A DNA stretch of 64,000 nt from Prorocentrum cordatum (GCA_963575745.1 CAUYUJ010009413.1:196001-260000), one strand, 5' to 3'; positions 19,676-30,493 are shown, counted from the first letter of the stretch. The notes: a model not told the origin generated them from the letters alone. Numbers and translations: made by a program.

Positions 19676-19960
19676 TTGCGTTTCCCAGAGGTCTCTTGGA
19701 TGCCGCTCGGAGTCTCTTGGGGTATCTCTTGGGCGACTCTTGGTTGCCTCTTGGGACGTCTTGGGGATCTCTTGGCGGTCGTGGGGGGCTCTTCGGCGTC
19801 TTGGGTGCCTCGGGGGGGGCTCCTTGGGCCGCTTGGGATCCTTTTGGGGGCCTCCTGGGGGCCTCTTGGAGGCCTCTTGGGGCCATCTTGGGGCCATCGT
19901 GGGACCTCTTGGGGCCTCCTGGGTGCTTCTTGGGGCCATCTTGGAGGAGATCGATCAAAC
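19676..19960. repeat. Degenerate minisatellite of CTCTTGGGG units
   Basis: About 25 loose repeats of a 10-12-base unit such as CCTCTTGGGG or CATCTTGGGGC. Long open frames here, rich in Trp/Gly/Leu on the plus strand and Pro/Arg/Lys on the minus strand, come from the repeat. Confidence 0.85.
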
Positions 19961-20194
19961 AAGAAGGAAGCTTTAATTAGGGTCCCCCCCATCAGGAGGC
20001 CAAAATGGGGCCAAAACCATGGTAAAACAACCAATGATTTTGGCTTCCTCGCCTAGGCCGTTTTGGACGCTCCGACACCTCGCGGAACCCTTTGTCCAGG
20101 TCCAGGGGAGGGGGTAGGGGGAGGGGGAAACCCCTCCCCGAAGGGGAAGAAGGAGGGGTGGAAGAGGAAACTCTCTAAACCACCGGCGCCCAGA

Positions 20195-20735
20195 GGGCTG
20201 GTGGGATTGGATGAGTCTGGCGATGTTTCGCCACGTTGCCGCCCGTTGTCGCCTCGTTGTCGCCTCGTGCGCTAGGTGTGTCTGGCGAGGTTTCGCCACG
20301 CTGCCCCCCGTTGCCGCCTCGTTGCCGCCGCCGGACGCTGGGAACTGGGTGGGTCTGGCTTCGTTGCCGCCTCGTGCGCTGGGTGGGTCCGGCGAGCTTT
20401 CGCCACGTTGCCGCCCGTTGCCGCCTCGTGGCCGCCTCGTGCGTTGGGTGGGTCCGGCCAGGTGTCGCCACGCTGCCGCCTCGTGGCCGCCTCGTTGCCG
20501 CCAGGTGCGCTGGCTGAGTCGTGCCAGGTTCCGCCTCGTTGCCGCCCGTTGCCGCCCCGCTGCCGCCTTGGGTGCTGGGTTAGGGGGGCACATGCGAACC
20601 CTATCCCTACCCCCCACGATTTCTGAGGGGGAGGGTGGGGTTCACTTCGCTCGGGGGGTAGGCCCCTATGGGTGGATCCGGCGAGGTTATGCTACGTTGC
20701 CGCCCGTTCCCGCTTCGTTGCCGCCTTCAGCTTGC
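20195..20735 (+). repeat. Minisatellite, about 65-bp units of TTGCCGCC/GCCTCG
   Basis: Units run GTGGGTCCGGCGAGCTTTCG, CCACGTTGCCGCCCGTTGCC, GCCTCGTGCGCTG and vary in the number of TTGCCGCC blocks. Five to six units at 20210-20580 are followed by a G-rich insert and one more unit at 20672-20735. Confidence 0.9.
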
Positions 20736-22091
20736 ACCACGCATACTGCACTACGCAGGTCGCCCCAGGGACTTCGCCCATCCACAGTGCAAGTACTTAC
20801 CAGTTGGGGTCCACGCTGGCTGACGTGAATTCCTGCATCGATTCCGGACGCTCGGGTTTCATCCTGGGCCCCGTCACAGGCAAGACCGGACTTGGGGCAA
20901 CAAGCTGGCCTCGGGTCAAGGGGTCGCCGCGCTCTATCGCATCCCGTTGTTTCGGCAGGTTCGACCCGTGTCGACGCGGCGGCGGCCTCAGCTCGTGGGT
21001 TCAAGGTCGAACGCCTCCGTCGAGCGATCTGCGGCACCTCGACCGTTCAAGGTTGAGCGATCCACTACCACGCTTGTGCGCAAGCTTCACGACACTGCCG
21101 TGCCTACCATGGCGAGGGACGTGAATTGACCACCTCACCGATCCTGGCCAGACCAACCCGGTGCCCAGGACCGGTGCAGAGGCCTTCCTGGCTTGACCAG
21201 GGAGGCGCAGGCCACAGGCACCGGTCCGGGGCTCAGAAAAACGCGTCCGATTGTGCCGACATTCGCGCGTAAGTTGCCTGCGTCTGGTTTTTTTGGATCG
21301 AGCCTCAAGCGACATGAAAATTAGGCTACGCGTTTCGCCCCCCAGGGGAATTCCGAGGCAAATTGACAGTGCAGCATCGAACCAGCAACGTCGACTGCAT
21401 CTCTGCGCTCCGCCTCCGGTTCCATCGTCGACGTTGATCGTTCGGTGGCGCGTAAGCGCCGTCGTTATCAAAGCAGCGTGGCGTGCTTGCGGCCCGCGTA
21501 AGCCGCCGCGTGAGGTTGCTGCATCGCCTTGCGTGAGGTCGCTCGGTCACTCTCAGTGGACGCTCTCAGTGGACGTCCCCCGAATCATCGTCTCGGAAGA
21601 GGGCCAGTCGAGGCAGCGGCAGCCATGCTTGGTGTGTTTCGTCCTTTTTGAATCTCTTGGAGGCCTCTTGTCGCCACGGCTGGATCCGCCTCAAAAGACG
21701 GGTCGGGCAGGGGTCAATGACGGTCAATGGACCTATTTTGAGCGGATTCGGATCGGGGGGACAGCAGCCGTTGTCTCATCCGCCCCTTCCATTCCATCAG
21801 GTTGTTAAACAACCGTCATCGCAATGTTGAGGTCGTCTGGCCTAACGCTCACCACCGGGCCTTAGTCCCCAACCATCTTGTGGTGCTGGGTCCTCGAGTC
21901 CTGCCTCCCGAATCCCTCAAGCGTAATCAACCCTGCAGTCCCTGAGCCCCGCATCCCTGTTTGGGCGTCGAGCCACCGCCTGGACACAGCGACAGGCCGC
22001 CGAGACAAAAAGCTCGTGGCCAGCCCCCCGGCAGGAAGACACCTAGCGGTCGCATTGCGGCCTTCACGGTGGCGCTGCCACTTGTCGAGGA
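20736..22091. other. No gene seen (about 1.35 kb)
   Basis: GTTCAAGGTCGAACGCC near 20999 and GTTCAAGGTTGAGCG near 21046 are small palindromes, also found at 55670 and 55705 and loosely at 3071. A GGTTCGATGC string on the minus strand near 21375 resembles a tRNA B box, but no cloverleaf forms. No protein is recognised. Confidence 0.4.
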
Positions 22092-22212
22092 GCAATCAAA
22101 CAACATGAACACACACACATTTTCGACGCTCCGCGCGGCTTGTTTGGATCGGCGCCGAGGCTCCTCTGGCGGCGCTTGCAGCTCCGATCTCCGAATGTTT
22201 ATGCTTATGCAA
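22092..22212. mobile_element. Foldback element, family A, copy 3 (diverged)
   Basis: Contains GCTCCGCGCGGCTTG, GGATCGGCGCCGAGGC and, at the right, CTCCGAATGTTTATGCTTAT, matching the family A order. The arms are less complete than in the 8749 copy. Confidence 0.6.
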
Positions 22213-22217
22213 TGTGT

Positions 22218-22430
22218 GCCAGGAGGGAAAAATCACAAACACAAATGCTCGTCGATTCCATCGAAAATGTGGAAATTATTGGAGGGGGAGGGGAAGACGG
22301 AAACACGTAGAGAATGTGGGGGATCTTGAGATTTGTATACATATATATATATATAGATCTATGATATTTATATATATATGTATATATAGATCTATGTATT
22401 GTTTGTATGTCCCTGGACCCCTGTCAGTGT
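22218..22430 (+). mobile_element. Family G, copy 3, with (AT)n expansion
   Basis: GGGAAAAATCACAAACACAA and GTCGATTCCATCGAAAATG open it, and GTATGTCCCTGGACCCCTG closes it. The usual TATTTATTTGTGTG segment is replaced by an expanded TATATA tract (22339-22402). Confidence 0.65.
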
Positions 22431-22467
22431 TGCTTCTCGAACCTGGCCGTGGAGCCTCGCCGAAGAC

Positions 22468-22743
22468 ATGGACCGTCGGCGCCACTGGATGGATGATCTG
22501 CTCGGCCCAGGGTCCGGGCGGTTGTGCGCGCCGCGGCCGGGTGCCGCACTCAAGAGGATCCCGTCCGCCTACGGCCACTCTCTGGCTGCCCGAGGACCGC
22601 CAACAAAACGTCGGAGCGGCTCAGGGGGAGAAGGTAGCAGCCCAGAGCCCGGGGAAAGTCTGAGGTCCGGGAGCCCAGGGGCCCTTCGGAACCCTCGTGC
22701 CGAGAGTGTGCAGCCAATCTGGCTCCCCAGGGGAGCCCGAAGG
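22468..22743 (+). CDS. Unidentified candidate exon
   Basis: Open from an ATG at 22468: MDRRRHWMDDLLGPGSGRLC, followed by a Ser/Gly/Arg/Pro-rich stretch (RSGSGGEGSSPEPGESLRS). Amino-acid use is more protein-like than the surrounding frames, but the minus strand is open too and I see no domain. It could be a remnant of a LINE basic region like that in LINE-1 ORF3. Confidence 0.2.
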
Positions 22744-23326
22744 TTTGGGCCAACATGAGGTTGGGGGCATGCTTCGACGTTGGAGGCAAGGTCTTTGCTT
22801 GCCGTGGAAGAGGTCGCAGTCTGGAGCCCGGAGTCATCGTTGGACCTCGTGGTCTCCATGAGCTGCGAAACGCTCCAGTTTGACATCCGCGTCGGCCGCC
22901 CAGGTCGTCTGCCCTGAATCTGCCTGGTTACGCATCGAAGTTTGTCTTCCTTGTCGTTTCAATGTGATCGATGATGTACGTTCGCCGGCGAATCATTGTT
23001 CGTTTTTGGATGGCGTCTTCTGCCCAGCCTCGCTTAGGCAGAGCCCCTCCCACCTGGCGGCCATGGGGGCCCCCGGCGCGCTCCGCGCGGCGGCCGCTGC
23101 CACATGCGCGCTGGGCTGCCGAGGCCCGGACACGTGCAGGAGTGGCCGGCAGAACGCGGAAGGAGTTGTCGGGGGCGGCCAAGAGGGGGGCGATGGTCAG
23201 GACCCCGGGTAAGGGGATCCCGTTAGTGGCAGGGCCCTGGGGCCCCTACATTGGCCAGAATCACCAAACCAGGTCTGCCGTAGCAGGGTTTTTTTCTGGT
23301 GACGGCAGTTCCGGTTCGTGGAAATG
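22744..23326. other. No gene seen; family D fragment
   Basis: GTCGGGGGCGGCCAAGAGGG at 23168 matches one end of family D in reverse orientation, with no partner nearby. The remainder is GC-rich without recognised features. Confidence 0.4.
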
Positions 23327-23546
23327 GGACGGGGGGCCAAGAGTCGGAAGCTGGGCAAGGGCTGCTAAAACCGTGGCAACTAAAGCGGCCCTCCCAGAAG
23401 GAAGAAACAACTTCCCCGAATGAGGCGCGGCACGCGAAACAGTCAATGGGTTTCTTCCCGGAAGGACGAAGACAACGTCCCGGAGGTCGAATTAGAGCAG
23501 CCGCGGATCTAGCAGCCCTTGCCCGGCTTCCGAAAGAGGGGGGCAA
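23327..23546. mobile_element. Short TIR element, family M
   Basis: Left arm GGGGCCAAGAGTCGGAAGCT then GGGCAAGGGCTGCTA; right arm TAGCAGCCCTTGCCC then GGCTTCCGAAAGAGGGGGGC. They are inverted over about 35 bases. Single copy. Confidence 0.8.
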
Positions 23547-23556
23547 TGACCGGGGG

Positions 23557-23764
23557 GGGGCACGAACAATGACAGAAACATAAACACTCGCGGGTCCGCG
23601 CGGATTTCTCGGATCCGCGCTGGACCTCCCCGGCGCCGTGCACGCTGGCACGCTGGCGGATCCGCCCCTGGCACGCTCCGTGCGCCAGGGAGGGGGTCCA
23701 ACGCCGATCCGAGAAAACCGCGCAGACCTCCGGGTTTTTATGTTTATGTCATTTCTCGTTCCCC
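23557..23764. mobile_element. Foldback element, family A, copy 2
   Basis: Left GGGGCACGAACAATGACAGA and, in reverse complement, right GGGGAACGAGAAATGACATA. Arms pair through GTCCGCGCGGATTTCTCGGA. The loop contains a second small CCTGGCACG stem. Confidence 0.85.
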
Positions 23765-23765
23765 T

Positions 23766-23940
23766 ATAGGAGGGGGGATATCATGGTGTGGGCCATGATA
23801 TTTCCCCAGATTTCATGGCGCCTCCTCTAATTTCATTACTTCCCTGGTCCCCCTCGGGCCGCGCACATGCCGCCAGTCATGATTTGCGCCCCTCCCCCTC
23901 TTGGACACCCCCTTCTTGGCCTCCCCCGAAGTTGCCTCGA
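23766..23940 (+). mobile_element. Short TIR element, family D, copy 2
   Basis: GATATCATGGTGTGGGCCAT ... CAGATTTCATGGCGCC ... CCCCCTCTTGGACACCCCC ... CCTCCCCCGA. It abuts a family A element directly. 23941-24466 after it holds no recognised gene. Confidence 0.75.
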
Positions 23941-24466
23941 GCGTCCAGTAAAGGAGGTGCGATTGGGGGATGGGGGGGGGAAAGGTGCATCGGTGTGCCA
24001 TGCTGAGCCCCAAGGGTGCCCCCTGGGGCCCAACAGGACACGAAAGCTGCATTTTTCTCTCAACCAAAAATATCGACCCCTACTAATTAACGCCCAGATG
24101 CATCTCTGTATATGGCCATCCAAGTGGATGTTGTTGGCCTGCCAGGCCCCCGTTCCGTAGCTATTGCTGGACTGTGATACAAAATATAGTTGGGGTTAGG
24201 CTATTGGGGACACAGTAGTCATACCGATCTTGAGTGGCTCTCCAGTGGCTCTCCTTGTGTGCCACAGATGCGTGTCCCGTGTTTTACGTTCGAGGTTTTG
24301 TGTTTGCGTTTGGAAATTCACCCATTGGTGGTGCGAACCCAACGTTTACACTGGCCTTTTTCTGGATCAGCTCGTCACGCGTCTAGTATCCATTTGTGTT
24401 CTTCCAAGTACATCAACGCAGCCACGCCTCACGATCTTCCCTATCCACTCTCGGATCAGCTCCTCG

Positions 24467-24992
24467 CTATTCTCCAGAGCCTGGCCAGGCCCATCCTCGC
24501 ACTTTGGATGGCGTGCAGCGTGCAGACCCTGCTGGCCTCTTGAAGTCTGAAGTGAGGGTCACATTCTGAACTCCAGCCGGCCTCCATACGTGTACGTGTT
24601 GCCAAATTTGCCGATTTTCCGACAAAAGTGCGCGGCATCGAGGCGCGAGATCCACTTTGAAAGGGCACTGGTCTGCCTTCCGTGTGGAATGCATCATGCG
24701 AAACGCCCTGATTGGTCTACGTATACGCTTGGCCATGCGACGGGCCGCTTTTCCCATAAGGCAAAGCAACGGTAAGGTAAAGGTGATGGTTCCGCAGAGG
24801 CCCTTCGAGGTGGCGGGACCTTCGATCAGTCGCGCGACAAAGCTCTGCGTGCGAAGTCCACCCGGTGCGACTCTCCGCTGCGCGGGCCCACTGCCGCAGC
24901 ACTGCCTGCGTCGCGTGGTGTCGCAGCGTGTCCTCCCATGCCATCCAGCGCCGTCTGGACGGCCGCGTTTCCCGGGCGCTCCTGTCCCGCAC
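24467..24992 (-). pseudogene. LINE-A C-terminal region, part 2
   Basis: 24992-24717 reads RETRPSRRRWMAWEDTLRHH then QAVLRQWARAAESRTGW. 24769-24467 reads RRMAKRIRRPIRAFRMMHST in another frame. These look like the end of a LINE ORF2 after the inserted element. Confidence 0.55.
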
Positions 24993-25002
24993 GGTTTCTG
25001 TC

Positions 25003-25197
25003 CTCGGGGGCGGAAAAGAGGGGGGTGATGACTAGGGGGGGGTGGACATCATGGCGCGGGCCATGATATTTCCTCAGATTTCATGGCGCCTCTTCTTGTT
25101 TCATTACGTCCCTGGCCCCCCCGCTGGGCCGCGCACATGCCGCTGGCCATGAGTTGCACCCCCCCTCTTGGACACCCCCCTCTTGGCCGCTCCCGAC
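25003..25197 (+). mobile_element. Short TIR element, family D, copy 3, nested in LINE-A
   Basis: Left TCGGGGGCGGAAAAGAGGGG and, in reverse complement, right TCGGGAGCGGCCAAGAGGGG. LINE-A coding sequence is recognisable on both sides, so this copy inserted after the LINE. Confidence 0.8.
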
Positions 25198-25209
25198 AAT
25201 CGCTGTCTC

Positions 25210-25634
25210 TGCAGAAGGATGCGCGCCATGCCCATGACGTCGCGGGCATCCTGGCCACGTGGTCTGCCCAGAGCCAATCTCTGTCCCGCCTGGGCCTGCA
25301 CCCATTCCCGCATGCCAACGCGCTGCGCCAGCTGCCTGGATTCGTGCGTCGTGCGAACGATCCACTCGTGCCAGAGCTTGTCAGGTTCTCGCCGGAAACT
25401 GCATTTGCGTCGCATCATTTTGTTTTGGGTGGACCTGGTTGCGCTGTCTTCTGCAGCTCTCGGTGTCCAAGAACTCGCCCTGTACAGCCTGCAGCCCCCA
25501 GCAGAAGAGTCGAACACATTCTGCCCTTTGATGACAGACACACTCTGGTTCACTAAGAGAGACGTCATCGCCCAGAACTTCCTCCAGGCGATACCCGTTC
25601 TGTGCTCGAGTTCCACTCTGGTGACGTCGAACAC
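25210..25634 (-). pseudogene. LINE-A C-terminal region, part 1
   Basis: Reads RREPDKLWHEWIVRTTHESR then LAQRVGMREWVQAQAGQRL, a segment typical of the region after the thumb in dinoflagellate LINEs as I recall them. It is cut by the family D element at 25003-25197; ADHVARMPATSWAWR just before it is in another frame. Confidence 0.6.
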
Positions 25635-25795
25635 CGATCACCCAGTCCCCAAAGCTTCAAGATCGCCCCCTTTCTGGAAGCTCATGCACAGAGAAGGCTC
25701 CATCAAAAGCAACATCGCCCCGTACAAGTTCGGTTTGTCTCTACCTTGTACTTCGTTGGATGTAGTTTCAGCCCCCGCCTCGCCAAGGCTTCTCA

Positions 25796-26053
25796 GAGCA
25801 TGAACACCATGCGCTTCAACGAAAGCCACGACTTGGCCAACAATGTCGTGTCGTCGGCAAACACAAAATGCGGGAGATAAGCACTCCGCACTGACTGTGC
25901 GGTGCCGTACTCGCGTCGCTGCCAGACCGCCTCTACCTCCCGCAAGATGTTCGCCAACACCAAGTTGAGCAGCACCTGCGATAAAGGGTCTCCTTGTCGA
26001 ACCCCCCTCTGCACCTCGAACTGTTTCCTTTCGACCCCGGAGGCTAACTTCAC
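25796..26053 (-). pseudogene. LINE-A reverse-transcriptase motifs B and C
   Basis: Reads VQRGVRQGDPLSQVLLNLVL (motif B), then LPHFVFADDTTLLAKSWLSL (motif C FADD). These motifs are intact even though motif A is not. Confidence 0.8.
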
Positions 26054-26059
26054 GCACGC

Positions 26060-26219
26060 CGTCGTCCCAACAGTGACACGTCGATTAGTGAATTGTCCGT
26101 TTTCGGTTCTCTAGAGGGCGCCGTGGCCGTTATTTTCCAGGCTTGCGCCCGCCAGGTTTGGGCCTCAGATCGTTTTCACTAAACCACGTTGTACTAAAGG
26201 GGCGTCTGCCCAACCCCGA
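26060..26219 (+). mobile_element. Short TIR element, family E, copy 3, nested in LINE-A
   Basis: Shares GACACGTCGATTAGTGAATT, CCGTTTTCGG, GTTTTCACTAAACC and GTACTAAAGGGGCGTCTGCC with 4241 and 57709. The outer inverted ends are decayed. It splits the reverse transcriptase between motifs A and B. Confidence 0.75.
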
Positions 26220-26440
26220 ATTATGCTGATGTCCGCCCACGTGCTGGTCAGGGCCTCGAAGAGCTGCTCGCGGGTCACTCTGCCAACAGCCCTTCCCACG
26301 ACCAGTGCGGCCGCCCACGGCTCCTCCCCCCACTCGGCCGACTTCTCCGCGACCAGCCGGAGAACGTGCAGAGCGTCGTCGCAGACCCTGCGGCTGCGAA
26401 AGCCGTACTGCTCCCCTGTAAAAGATGTTTCGACCGTCTG
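26220..26440 (-). pseudogene. LINE-A reverse-transcriptase motif A block, catalytic Asp lost
   Basis: The minus strand reads GEQYGFRSRRVCDDALHVLR, then EEPWAAALVVGRAVGRVTRE. The motif A consensus D-x-x-K-A-F-D is here V-V-G-R-A-V-G, so the metal-binding Asp and the second Asp are gone. The family E element at 26060-26219 lies between this and motif B. Confidence 0.7.
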
Positions 26441-26443
26441 CTG

Positions 26444-26950
26444 CTAGCGTAAACGTAAGATGAGATTGAAAAGCTTCGCCATCCTTTGGATTATCGAGAT
26501 CGGTCTGTAATTTGCCACACTCCTCCTGCCACCCTTCTCGAGTATAATGAGTAAGCGTGCTGTTTTCCACTCCGGATGCGAATCCATTGTTCCTTGCACG
26601 ATGTCGGTAAAGTTTCCGCCATTGCACAAGTCAATCTTTCATGGCCTGTGCGCACATCCCGGTGACTAGAGCGTCTGCCGCTCCAGTTTTCCCATTCTTC
26701 ATGCGCTTGAGTGCGGTGGAAGTCTCGACTGGCGGCACCAAATGTGACATGTGCTGCTCTTCTGGGCGCGCTTTGTCATCAAGGCCGTCCACGTTGGCCT
26801 CCTGCGTAACATCCTGGTCACCTCTTGGCCTGTCGCCTCAAACACTGTCCCAATCCGGTCAATGTCAGCGTGCCGTTGTTGCAGTCGTTGTAAAGTTTTT
26901 ACACTTCGCTCGTGCTCGGCAATCTTGGTATTTGCACGTGATTGCCGCAA
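26444..26950 (-). pseudogene. LINE-A linker and reverse-transcriptase fingers
   Basis: 26950-26699 reads RADIDRI-like charged helix sequence (LQQRHADIDRIGTVFEATGQ). 26629-26444 reads WKTARLLIILEKGGRRSVAN then YRPISIIQRMAKLFNLILRL, a clear match to the finger motifs of LINE reverse transcriptases (I..KKG....NYRPI.L....K). A change of frame separates the two parts. Confidence 0.75.
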
Positions 26951-27429
26951 CCGTCGTTCTTTCTGGAGGTCTCGCCATAGTTATCTGCTGGATGACGAAT
27001 TGTGGATTGTGCTCTTGCTCTTGCTTGGGTCTGAGCACGCTGTCTCTGGCTGCCAGGGCCGAGTCCACAAGCATGGCCTTCACATCCGTTACGCTGTTGT
27101 ACCCTCTATCGAGAGTGTCCTATAATGATTTGGATAATTTCGCCGGCGTCCCGTTCTGGTCTAACTGGGGGGCTGGGGTTGCCACCCACGAATCACCCGA
27201 ACCTTGTGGCTCTGTGCAGGCATGTCTATCGAGACAGACAAGTGGACGAAGAGAGCCCGGTGATCAGATGTCCCCTCCAATGCTGTCGCAGTGCCGGCGG
27301 GCGGTAGGAACAACCGTGACACATCGATTTGTCGTCGCGCTGATGTGCTGAATAGTCGGTGCGTCTACAAGTGTGCTAATTGATGTCCTCGGGGATTGCG
27401 CACGCCAATCCCGTGCTGGTCAATGACAT

Positions 27430-27512
27430 CGTGATAGTCAGCCAAAATCACATCATCACATTATCATCATCGCATTATCATCACATCATCATCATCGTCA
27501 TCATAATCATCA
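27430..27512. repeat. (ATC)n microsatellite inside LINE-A
   Basis: ATCATCATCACATTATCATC-type tract. Confidence 0.85.
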
Positions 27513-27745
27513 GCGCACGCCCCTTCTTTGCTGGTCAATGACATCGGGATCATCAGCCAGAATCCGCCGTCCCAGAACTGCATTCGCGTCAAAACCCACG
27601 ACCACTAGGCGCTTTGCTTTTCGCGCCTGGTGCACCGCCTTCTCTATACCTCCAGCGAGCCGAACTCATACTCAGTTGGGTGTTCTGCGTGACCTACATG
27701 CGAAGGTATAACACAAATATTGTGCCCCGAAGTACTGAGATCCAA

Positions 27746-28033
27746 CTATGCCAAAGTAGAGCTAGAAACTGTAAAACTAATTTGCGCCCCTGCCTGAACC
27801 CACCGTATGTGTACCAAGAAACCCGCACTACGCTTGTTGCTCCCAGATTGCAAACAGCACCACAAATGTCCAGTCTCTATCAGCTTCTTTGCGGGGTTAT
27901 CCATCTTCGGACCCGCCTGGAAGAGCAGCAAGTCCCATCGTTGGAAATCGTCCAGAGCGGCTCCAATATCAATAATATTTCCCTTCTCCATCCTATTTGC
28001 ATTCCAGCTGACTACCATCATCGACTCCACCAT
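27746..28033 (-). pseudogene. LINE-A endonuclease N-terminus
   Basis: Starts MVESMMVVSWNANRMEKGNI, resembling the opening N-residue strand of AP-endonuclease domains (WNAN), followed by the segment FQRWDLLLFQAGPK where the catalytic Glu is expected (consensus QE). Here the sequence reads QAG, so the Glu appears lost. About 95 residues are readable before the frame decays; 27513-27745 continues without a clear frame. Confidence 0.55.
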
Positions 28034-28129
28034 GAGCGTGCTGTAGTCATCACCCTGCCATGGGGCTAGATAAATCAGCCGACGCCGTAGACTCCAGCTT
28101 CACCACCCCTTTCCGCCGAAGCAGCGTAA

Positions 28130-28679
28130 CCGGCACATCACAGCAATCCCCTTAGTACTTCCCACGGCCCCCTCCCCGAGATCTCCCCGATTCCCACTCG
28201 CCGCCGTGCATCAAATTGCGCTTCTCCTGGAACCCCGCCACTTCCCGTAGGAGCGTCATGCGGCCGTCGCTTCACACCGCCGCCCGCTTGTCCTTCCACC
28301 AAGAAATGCCCTTCTTGTAGTTCGTATCTATTTGCTGCTTGATGGTGTCGCCGTCCCCGCCGTTCGACTCGACGATCGTCCTGATTACCTTGCTCACTGC
28401 TTACTCCCTCCTAACCTCCTCCGATTTGCTGTCCTGGTACTTGGAGTCCACATTACAACTCATCATCTTGCCCTAGGACTCGTGTTTGTGACTGCCGGCT
28501 TTCGCGCCCATGTACTTCCACATGGCGTCGGTAGTTTTGAAGAACCGAGCTTTGCGATTTTCCGCAAACTTCCGAAGGTATGCGAAAGTCTTCGCCAGGT
28601 CCTCGACCACTCCCGTGAGAACGTCTCCGACGAATATGATAATATCCATCGTGCTCGTGTCCTCCGGAACAGGCCGCAA
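28130..28679 (-). pseudogene. LINE-A ORF1-like remnant
   Basis: Minus-strand frames read KTTDAMWKYMGAKAGSHKHE (28679-28473) and, after an internal stop, AVSKVIRTIVESNGGDGDTI with KKGISWWKDK further down to about 28180. This is protein-like, with charged helices, but is broken by stops and frameshifts. Position upstream of the endonuclease suggests ORF1. No zinc finger is seen. The plus strand is also open in parts, so strand choice rests on context. Confidence 0.35.
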
Positions 28680-28838
28680 GTAGTCGTACGGCTCTTCTCT
28701 TCCTTCCGCTTGCTTGTTTTGCTAACCCCGTCCCCGTCGGCCGTGGCGTCCGTGTCGTCGGATTGTCTTGTGTATGTATTGCTGTTGAGGCCGTGGAGTG
28801 GCTCCAGGGCTTGGGACAGGTACCAGCATTCCTAGTGA

Positions 28839-29496
28839 GTGACGTCACCTTTCGGATCGGCGGCCCCGGCTTCGAGGGAGTCTTGGGCATGGCTGGATGG
28901 AGGGATCTTCTCGCAGCCGCGGAGTCCACGTGTTTACCTTTGCCAGGCGAGCGTTCTCGCATCGGCCTGGTGCGGAGGGCAGGGCTGCGATGGGGCCTTG
29001 GTCTCGCCTCGCACGCAGCCTTGCTGGTGGAGCTGCGCGCAGAGGCCCCCGAGCGCGCCCTCCTCCAGCGGCCTGTCGCTCGCCTTGACGGTGCCGTTCA
29101 TGCTGGGCGGGGGCCTCGCAGCAAAGAACACCGCGGCTTCGGTGTTGGCCGGTTTCGAGGGCGCCTTCCGCGGTGCGCTGAGCATCCAAGACATGGACGC
29201 CGCACGGGCCACCGTCAACCAGGCCATGCGGGCGCGGCTGGCTACCCAGACGGGCCTGGGCACAGTCCCCGAACGCCCGCATGTGGCTGCCCGGAGGCAG
29301 AGCGCCCCGCAACGGCCAGTGAGGGCGGCGGCGAAGCAACGGATGCGGCTGCCGACGCTACCCTCCGCAGCAGGCTTCGGCGCCTGCGCGGGCTCCAGCA
29401 TGCCTGTGCGCTTGGTGCTCGGCCCATGCTGGCGCCCGCAGTCGCCGGCAGGACGCCTGGCGCCCAACGAGCAGGGTTGTCTTTACCGCTGGATCC
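28839..29496 (+). pseudogene. LINE-B N-terminal region
   Basis: Reads GGGLAAKNTAASVLAGFEGA then SIQDMDAARATVNQAMRARL near 29100-29250. Protein-like, but I see no endonuclease signature. It may be the linker ahead of the reverse transcriptase. Confidence 0.35.
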
Positions 29497-29582
29497 GTGG
29501 CTGCGGCACCCAGCGGCCGTGCAGGGCGGCGGCGCTGGCTCTTGGCGTTGCGGGGGGGCCCAGCAGCACGCCCCAGCTTCTT

Positions 29583-29885
29583 CGAGGGGCCGTGGCGGCA
29601 GCTCTGGCAATTGCGCTCGCCCCCGCAGCTGGGAGAACAGCGGTTGCGACGGCTAGACGGGTTGCCGGGGCTCCCAGACCAGGAGCCGTGGACGGCGGAT
29701 CTCGTGGCCGATATCATGCAGCGAATGTCCCGTTGGAAGAAGCCCGGAGTAGACGGGCGGGCGGTCAAAGATTTGCGTCTGTTGCCGCGGAAGTTGAACG
29801 GCTGGACCGCCGACGTTCTTGAGGCAGTGGAGGCCGGCGGCCGGTGGCCGTCCGAGGTCGTTGAGCTCGAGGGTATGGCGCGGGT
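29583..29885 (+). pseudogene. LINE-B reverse-transcriptase fingers
   Basis: Reads LVADIMQRMSRWKKPGVDGR then LPRKLNGWTADVLEAVEAGG, matching the conserved K-x-P-G-x-D segment of LINE fingers. The frame shifts near 29885, before the GYRPI-type motif. Confidence 0.65.
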
Positions 29886-30493
29886 GCTGGGCCCATGGGT
29901 TGCCGGCCCATTTGGCTCCTCCCATGATCTACCCCGTCTGGGCCGCTGTCCGCGCGCGGCTGCTCGCCCGCTGGCGCCTCAGTTGGGCGGGATGGGGCGT
30001 CCGACGGGGCGCCGAGGAGCTGGCGCGGGAGCTCGCCGTGGAGCTGGGCGCCGCCGCAGCTTTGTCGGAGGCGCTTGCCGGCGCAGCCGTGGACTGGCGG
30101 AAGGCCTTCGACAGCGTCGACTCGGAGACTCTGCCCGACGTCCAGGCCCGCGCGGGAACGCTGCTGGCATGGGTCGCCCAGCCTGCCACGAGGGCGCGCG
30201 CGGCCAAGCGCCTGGCCCGCGATGGGCGCGACATCGGTGGAGCACGGTCGCCTGTTCGGGGCCTGCTGCCAGGCTGCGCCCTGGCGGTCTTCTTTCTCAG
30301 CGTGCTCGCGCGCCCGTGGTTCCAGCGCGCGGGGTCCGTCGACGACAGGCTGCGGCGGCGCCTCTACGTCGACGATTTTGCGCCGCGGGCCCGCGGCAAG
30401 GCCGACGAGGCGGGCGGCGTCGCAGAGGTTGTCAGCAAAGGGGCGCAGCTCGCGGAGGCGTTCGAAACGGCAATAGCTAGGATGGCACCTTAG
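29886..30493 (+). pseudogene. LINE-B reverse-transcriptase palm
   Basis: Motif A AAVDWRKAFDSVDSETLP, motif B RGLLPGCALAVFFLSVLA and motif C RRRLYVDDF are all present, so the catalytic aspartates survive. The frame ends at a TAG at 30491. It shares the frame with the following block, separated only by that stop. Confidence 0.75.

Larger units (their letters stand above)
24467..28760 (-). mobile_element. LINE-A: decayed non-LTR retrotransposon
   Basis: Read on the minus strand from about 28760 down to 24467, successive frames give an ORF1-like region, an endonuclease start, reverse-transcriptase blocks and a C-terminal region, in the order of a LINE. Frames break repeatedly, and two short elements interrupt it (25003-25197 and 26060-26219). 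The lineage differs from LINE-1 (FADD rather than YADD). Ends are approximate. Confidence 0.75.

Noticed and set aside
19196-20034. Pro/Lys/Arg-rich minus-strand frames of about 200-250 residues
   Set aside because: They read the CTCTTGGGG minisatellite and GGA tract backwards.
20996-21062. GTTCAAGGTCGAAC as a regulatory or tRNA-like signal
   Set aside because: Short palindromes of this type occur at 3071, 21000, 21046, 55670 and 55705 with no consistent context.
21340-21430. Minus-strand tRNA gene suggested by GGTTCGATGC
   Set aside because: The T-arm stem does not pair and no acceptor, D or anticodon arms can be placed.
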